Made by a program: the position numbers and the translations under genes
Assembly: GCA_002308255.1 (NCBI GenBank)
Contig: DBVZ01000035.1
Location: forward strand, 1,903-28,389
Direction of reading: 5' to 3'
Origin: Lachnospiraceae bacterium UBA1251
GTDB taxonomy: Bacteria > Bacillota > Clostridia > Lachnospirales > Lachnospiraceae
DNA: 26,487 nt
Shown: piece after piece, positions 23,321 through 26,487 of the stretch
Layout of the letters: every line of letters begins with the position of its first letter
Numbering within the stretch: the first letter of the stretch is position 1
Notes under the pieces: generated by a model
Seen by the model: the letters and a program-made list of their open reading frames with translations, nothing else
The model's database searches: none
Told to the model about the DNA's origin: nothing

Positions 23321-24022
23321 TCATTTTTCTGCCGCTTTTGCAGCTTCCGCCTCTTTGGCTGCTTTCGCCGCCTTGGCTGCGGCAAGCTTTGCAGCCTTGG
23401 CTTTCGCTTCCTCGGCTTCTTTTACCACTAACGCCTCGGCTTTTGCCTTTTCGGCTGCAGCCCAGTCTTCCTCCTCGACGAAGTCAAGGCACTTCTTCGG
23501 ACACTTGCTCTGGCAGATCCCGCACTTGATGCAGCGGTCGTGATCGACTTCCCACGTCTTTGTCTTGCGGTCGACATTGATGATCTGTTCCGGACAGTTT
23601 CTCATGCACATACCGCAGAAAATGCAGTCAGCTCCGCAGAACAGCTTTCCGGTGATGATCTTATGGATCCAGGAGCCCTCTGTAAAGAGGTCGGCCGCAT
23701 CGCCAACCATGTGATAATCTTCCGTGAGCGTAATGGCGTTCGTGCTGCAGAAATCCTGGCAGGTGCCGCAGAACGTACAGGATGTCAGATTAAAATGGTA
23801 GGTCCCTTTGCGGGTGCCGTCGCCCAGATCTTCGTACGTCCTGGTAATGGCCTCCGGTGCGCATACTTTGACGCATTCGCCGCAGTTGACGCATTTTTCC
23901 GGATCATATTCGATGCGTCCCCGGTAATTCGGCTTTGCTTCAACATTCACGGCCGGAAAATTTTCCGTACTGGGCTTAGAGAAAAGGTTGCTTATAGCTT
24001 TTCTTAGAAACGGAAACATCAT
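23321..24022 (-). CDS. Polyferredoxin subunit (four 4Fe-4S motifs) of a group 4 hydrogenase-type complex
   Basis: The 233-residue protein has four CxxCxxCxxxC cluster motifs: Cys44-47-50-54, Cys82-85-88-92, Cys133-136-139-143 and Cys164-167-170-174. NuoI and EchF usually have two. It should carry electrons between soluble ferredoxin and the small subunit. After residue 185 comes a tail of about 48 residues made nearly only of Ala, Lys and Glu, likely one long charged helix, of unknown role. The start overlaps the stop of the small-subunit gene (ATGA), with GGGAGG upstream. It is the last gene of the operon, followed by a terminator. Confidence 0.88.
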   Translation of the reverse strand: MMFPFLRKAISNLFSKPSTENFPAVNVEAKPNYRGRIEYDPEKCVNCGECVKVCAPEAITRTYEDLGDGTRKGTYHFNLTSCTFCGTCQDFCSTNAITLTEDYHMVGDAADLFTEGSWIHKIITGKLFCGADCIFCGMCMRNCPEQIINVDRKTKTWEVDHDRCIKCGICQSKCPKKCLDFVEEEDWAAAEKAKAEALVVKEAEEAKAKAAKLAAAKAAKAAKEAEAAKAAEK

Positions 24023-24471
24023 TTTTTCATCGCCTCCCTCTTCTCTTTCAGGATCATAGCCGCTTTGTAGAGGCCCTCGATCACCGCTTCCGGCTTCGGC
24101 GTGCAGCCGGCAATGGCCACATCGACATGCACAAATTTCTCAATCGGAGCTTCTACCGAGTAGCTGCCCTTAAAAACGTTGCCGGACTGCGGACAGGACC
24201 CGAGCGTCACAATGCAGCGGGGTTCGGGAACCTGTTCCAGCGTGCGCAGGAGCCTCTCCTTTGACTGGCTGGTAATGGGCCCTGACACCACTACGATGTC
24301 CGCGTGCCTCGGCGTGCCCGCAAGTTTAAAACCGAACCGTTCTGCGTCATAGCGCGGCGTGAGCACTGCTACAAGCTCAATATCACAGCCGTTGCAGGAG
24401 CCGGTATTGACATGGTAGATCCACGGCGATTTTGACATGCTGTCAGCAATCATTTTCTTAAACATATCCAA
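24019..24471 (-). CDS. NuoB/EchC/HycG-like small subunit of a group 4 hydrogenase-type complex
   Basis: This 150-residue protein belongs to the NuoB/hydrogenase small-subunit family, which holds the [4Fe-4S] cluster next to the catalytic site. The four ligands are visible: GSCNGCDIE (Cys26, Cys29), LGSCPQSGN (Cys93) and AGCTPKPE (Cys123). The N-terminus looks complete. It lies between the NuoH-like gene (6 nt apart) and the polyferredoxin (4-nt overlap). The large (NuoD/EchE) and NuoC-like subunits, often next to it, are not here. It could serve a hydrogenase or a hydrogenase-related complex with a different partner. Confidence 0.93.
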   Translation of the reverse strand: MDMFKKMIADSMSKSPWIYHVNTGSCNGCDIELVAVLTPRYDAERFGFKLAGTPRHADIVVVSGPITSQSKERLLRTLEQVPEPRCIVTLGSCPQSGNVFKGSYSVEAPIEKFVHVDVAIAGCTPKPEAVIEGLYKAAMILKEKREAMKK

Positions 24472-24477
24472 ACCCTC

Positions 24478-25428
24478 CTATAGACCGATCCACACGAGAA
24501 TCAGGCTGCAAAGCGCAAGACCTGCCACAAATGTCCAGTAGAACTTAAAGAGATGCTCGATCTTAAGGCGCGCCGTCACTGCATGGATGAGCGTCATGCA
24601 AAGAATGGTGAGCACGATGCAGATAACCACCAGGATCAGTGCGTTCAGCGCCACGATGCCGGTGTCGATTCCGCCGAAGAACAGGCAGGTAAAGAGCGAT
24701 GTCATGACAAACATTTTCATCGCCGTGTTGAGTTTGAACATGGCCAGCGGCGCACCGCTGTACTCGATGAGCGGACCTTCGCAGATCTCGGTCTCGGCCT
24801 CGGCCACGTCAAACGGCTGTGTGCCGACCTCCGCCGGGATAATAAGAAGAAGTGCAAGAGCCGCCGGGATAAGCGCCACGTGGATAATACCGCTGCCGTT
24901 GGACTGCTGCCAGGCCACGATACCCGTGAGCGAGAAAAGGAGCTTCGCGCCGCCCGCTTTCTTCGCAACGGCGAGCAGTACCATGATCAGCGGGAATTCG
25001 TAAGACATCATTGTGACCATTTCACGGGAAATGCCGATGCCCGCGTAAGGAGATCCCGATGCGCTGCCGCCCACAATGAGCGCTACGGCCGGAATCGTCA
25101 GAAGATACAAAATTACGATCAGATCGCCGCTTCCCGAAAACGCGCTGTATCCGAATACCGGAATGAAGAGCATCGTGACGACGAGGCTCGCGAAACCGAT
25201 CACCGGAGCTGCCAGAAATGCCGTTTTGTTCGCAGCGTGAGGGACGATCGTCTCTTTGCCCATCAGCTTGAAAAAATCATAGAACGGCTGAATGAGCGGC
25301 GGTCCCACCCTCTTCTGCATGCGGGCCAGCACCTTTCTGTCGACGCCGGCAAGCAGAAGGCCTATGATACATACAAAGAGAAGGCCGGGAAAAACAAGTA
25401 TATGGAATAATCCCATTAAAATATTCAT
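24478..25428 (-). CDS. NuoH/HycD/EchB-like membrane subunit
   Basis: The 316-residue protein is hydrophobic with about 8 membrane helices and belongs to the complex I subunit 1 family, which connects the peripheral arm to the ion-pumping subunits. LARMQKRVGPPLIQPFYDFFKLMGKE (written here as the family block at 34-59) and PFDVAEAETEICEGPLIEYSG, with its charged residues in the loop facing the small subunit, are diagnostic. The last block is of the hydrogenase (HycD/EchB) type. GGGAG lies 6 nt before the start. Confidence 0.94.
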   Translation of the reverse strand: MNILMGLFHILVFPGLLFVCIIGLLLAGVDRKVLARMQKRVGPPLIQPFYDFFKLMGKETIVPHAANKTAFLAAPVIGFASLVVTMLFIPVFGYSAFSGSGDLIVILYLLTIPAVALIVGGSASGSPYAGIGISREMVTMMSYEFPLIMVLLAVAKKAGGAKLLFSLTGIVAWQQSNGSGIIHVALIPAALALLLIIPAEVGTQPFDVAEAETEICEGPLIEYSGAPLAMFKLNTAMKMFVMTSLFTCLFFGGIDTGIVALNALILVVICIVLTILCMTLIHAVTARLKIEHLFKFYWTFVAGLALCSLILVWIGL

Positions 25429-25443
25429 ATCCGTCTCCCTCCT

Positions 25444-26487
25444 TTACCGCACAAATCCGAACACGACCACGATGATCACTGCACATGCCGCCACTGCCCA
25501 GAGGGCGTAATCATTTACTACGCCGCTGTGCAGGTCTTCGATCACGGTAAAATACTTCTTCCAGTCTTTCTTGAATCCCCAGAAGAGATCGCTTCCGCTG
25601 ACATGGGAGGGAAGGCTCTTTTCACCGCTGAAGAAAGTGGCGTATTTGCCGTCTTCAAAGGCTTCTTTGGACTCGGAGATCCTGCCCCTGTCCCCTTTGC
25701 CGGTGACCATCACGAAGCAGACCGCCGCGAGAACGATCACAAAAAGTACGAGCCAGATAACCGGATCCCAGTAACTGAACTGCGCGGGTGCCGCCTCTAT
25801 ATCGACAACTCCGGCCGCGGCCGCATAGCCGCTTCCCATCATCTTATCGATATAGCGGGTCACGCCGAGAGCCGCGCCGGCAGCCGGACGCAAAAGATAT
25901 TTTTCAACAAATCCGTAGAACACGCCGCTCAGGATACAGCAGACAGCCATGATCCACATCGGAAGACGCATGAGGAACGGCGCTTCTTTTACATTTTCAA
26001 ATTTCTCCGGGAGCTGGCCGAAGAACACCGCCTGCGTGACCTTGATAAAGGATGCCAGCGTCATGACGGATACGACTACGGCGCACACCGTGATGATCAC
26101 GAAGAAGAAATTGCCGGTTTCCACAGCTTTGCTGAACGCTGCCTGATAAATGAGCCATTTGGAGGCAAATCCGTTGAAGGGCGGAATGCCGGAAATAGAG
26201 AACGCGCCGATCAGGAAGCAGATGGTGGTCTTCGGCATTTTTTTGCTGAGACCTCCCAGCCTGTCAAGATTTGTCGTGCCCGTCTCTTTCAGCACCGCGC
26301 CCGCGCACAGGAACAGCAGCCCTTTGAACAGGGTGTGGTTCATCGCGTGGAACAGACCGCCCGTGAGACCGAGTGCCGTTCCAAGGCTCACTGCCGTGAT
26401 GACATAGCCGATCTGGGAAATACTGTGGAACGCGAGAAGTCTCTTGAAATCGTGCTGTGCCAGCGCCATCGTGACGCCGACGAACAT
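25444..26487 (-). CDS. NuoL/HyfB-like ion-pumping membrane subunit (5' end outside the window)
   Basis: The frame is open to the last base, so the N-terminal part is missing; 347 residues are present. The sequence QHDFKRLLAFHSISQIGYV followed by HAMNHTLFKGLLFLCAGAV is the conserved centre of antiporter-like subunits NuoL/NuoM/NuoN and MrpA/MrpD, with the Lys in the FK pair and the HAMNH histidines used for ion transfer. The C-terminal part has more helices, a charged loop (about residues 255-310) and a last membrane helix; LHSGVVNDYALW resembles the end of NuoL-type proteins. It should translocate H+ or Na+. The ATG at 26487 is an internal Met. Confidence 0.9.
   Translation of the reverse strand: MFVGVTMALAQHDFKRLLAFHSISQIGYVITAVSLGTALGLTGGLFHAMNHTLFKGLLFLCAGAVLKETGTTNLDRLGGLSKKMPKTTICFLIGAFSISGIPPFNGFASKWLIYQAAFSKAVETGNFFFVIITVCAVVVSVMTLASFIKVTQAVFFGQLPEKFENVKEAPFLMRLPMWIMAVCCILSGVFYGFVEKYLLRPAAGAALGVTRYIDKMMGSGYAAAAGVVDIEAAPAQFSYWDPVIWLVLFVIVLAAVCFVMVTGKGDRGRISESKEAFEDGKYATFFSGEKSLPSHVSGSDLFWGFKKDWKKYFTVIEDLHSGVVNDYALWAVAACAVIIVVVFGFVR

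Noticed and set aside
24553..25410. A 285-codon open frame on the plus strand opposite the NuoH-like gene
   Set aside because: The minus-strand product is an unmistakable membrane subunit. The antisense product is highly charged, has no ribosome binding site of note and matches nothing.
1..26487. CRISPR array, prophage, insertion sequence, tRNA or rRNA
   Set aside because: No regularly spaced repeats, transposase or phage structural genes, or clover-leaf sequences were found on reading both strands.

Overview
The window looks like chromosomal DNA from an anaerobic, Gram-positive member of the Clostridia, most likely Lachnospiraceae-like. This rests on the gene order (mgsA-rsmD-coaD; the radical SAM pair TIGR03960/TIGR03936, RNase E/G, rplU, rpmA, obgE, yhbY, nadD, yqeK, rsfS), the strong GGAGG-type ribosome binding sites, the presence of RecU, and a membrane-bound hydrogenase-type operon. 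The species cannot be named from the sequence. Almost all of the window is dense, co-directional housekeeping sequence. I see no tRNA, rRNA, insertion sequence, prophage or CRISPR array.

Layout. Positions 1-1980 hold the 3' part of recG. A clear promoter (2061-2089) then starts a unit with a divergent methylglyoxal-synthase-like gene, rsmD, coaD and a coiled-coil/acidic-tail protein, ending at a hairpin terminator (4373-4405). From 4425 to 16870 runs a long, tightly packed plus-strand series: pepD, a two-TM unknown protein, an RluD-type pseudouridine synthase, lepB, recU, a partial histidine cluster (hisZ-hisG-hisD-hisIE), two radical-SAM-linked proteins and RNase E/G. Many genes overlap by 4 or 8 nt, which suggests translational coupling. 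A second promoter with an L21-type leader drives rplU-rpmA to a strong terminator. Then come obgE-yhbY-nadD-yqeK-rsfS, a ribosome-assembly/NAD block, ending in a terminator that can work in both directions (21041-21068).

From 21073 to the end all genes lie on the minus strand. Read in their own direction these are the C-terminal part of a NuoL/HyfB-like ion-pumping subunit, a NuoH/HycD-like subunit, a NuoB/EchC-like small subunit and a four-cluster polyferredoxin with an Ala/Lys/Glu tail. A terminator and an unusual AT-rich intergenic region (22831-23320) follow, then a MATE transporter fused to a GHKL ATP-binding domain. The first four genes are a group 4 hydrogenase/complex I-related module. 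Its catalytic large subunit is not in the window.

The points most worth a second look are five. (1) The MgsA-like protein has lost several conserved residues. (2) The 22831-23320 gap has two perfect 14-bp inverted repeats with identical 16-nt spacing on either side of a very small ORF, beside a tandem pair of DnaA-box sequences and an AT-rich tract. (3) L27 has no cleavable N-terminal extension and the Prp protease gene that normally sits beside it is also absent. (4) HisIE carries a degenerate HisA/HisF-like domain. (5) The MATE-GHKL fusion.
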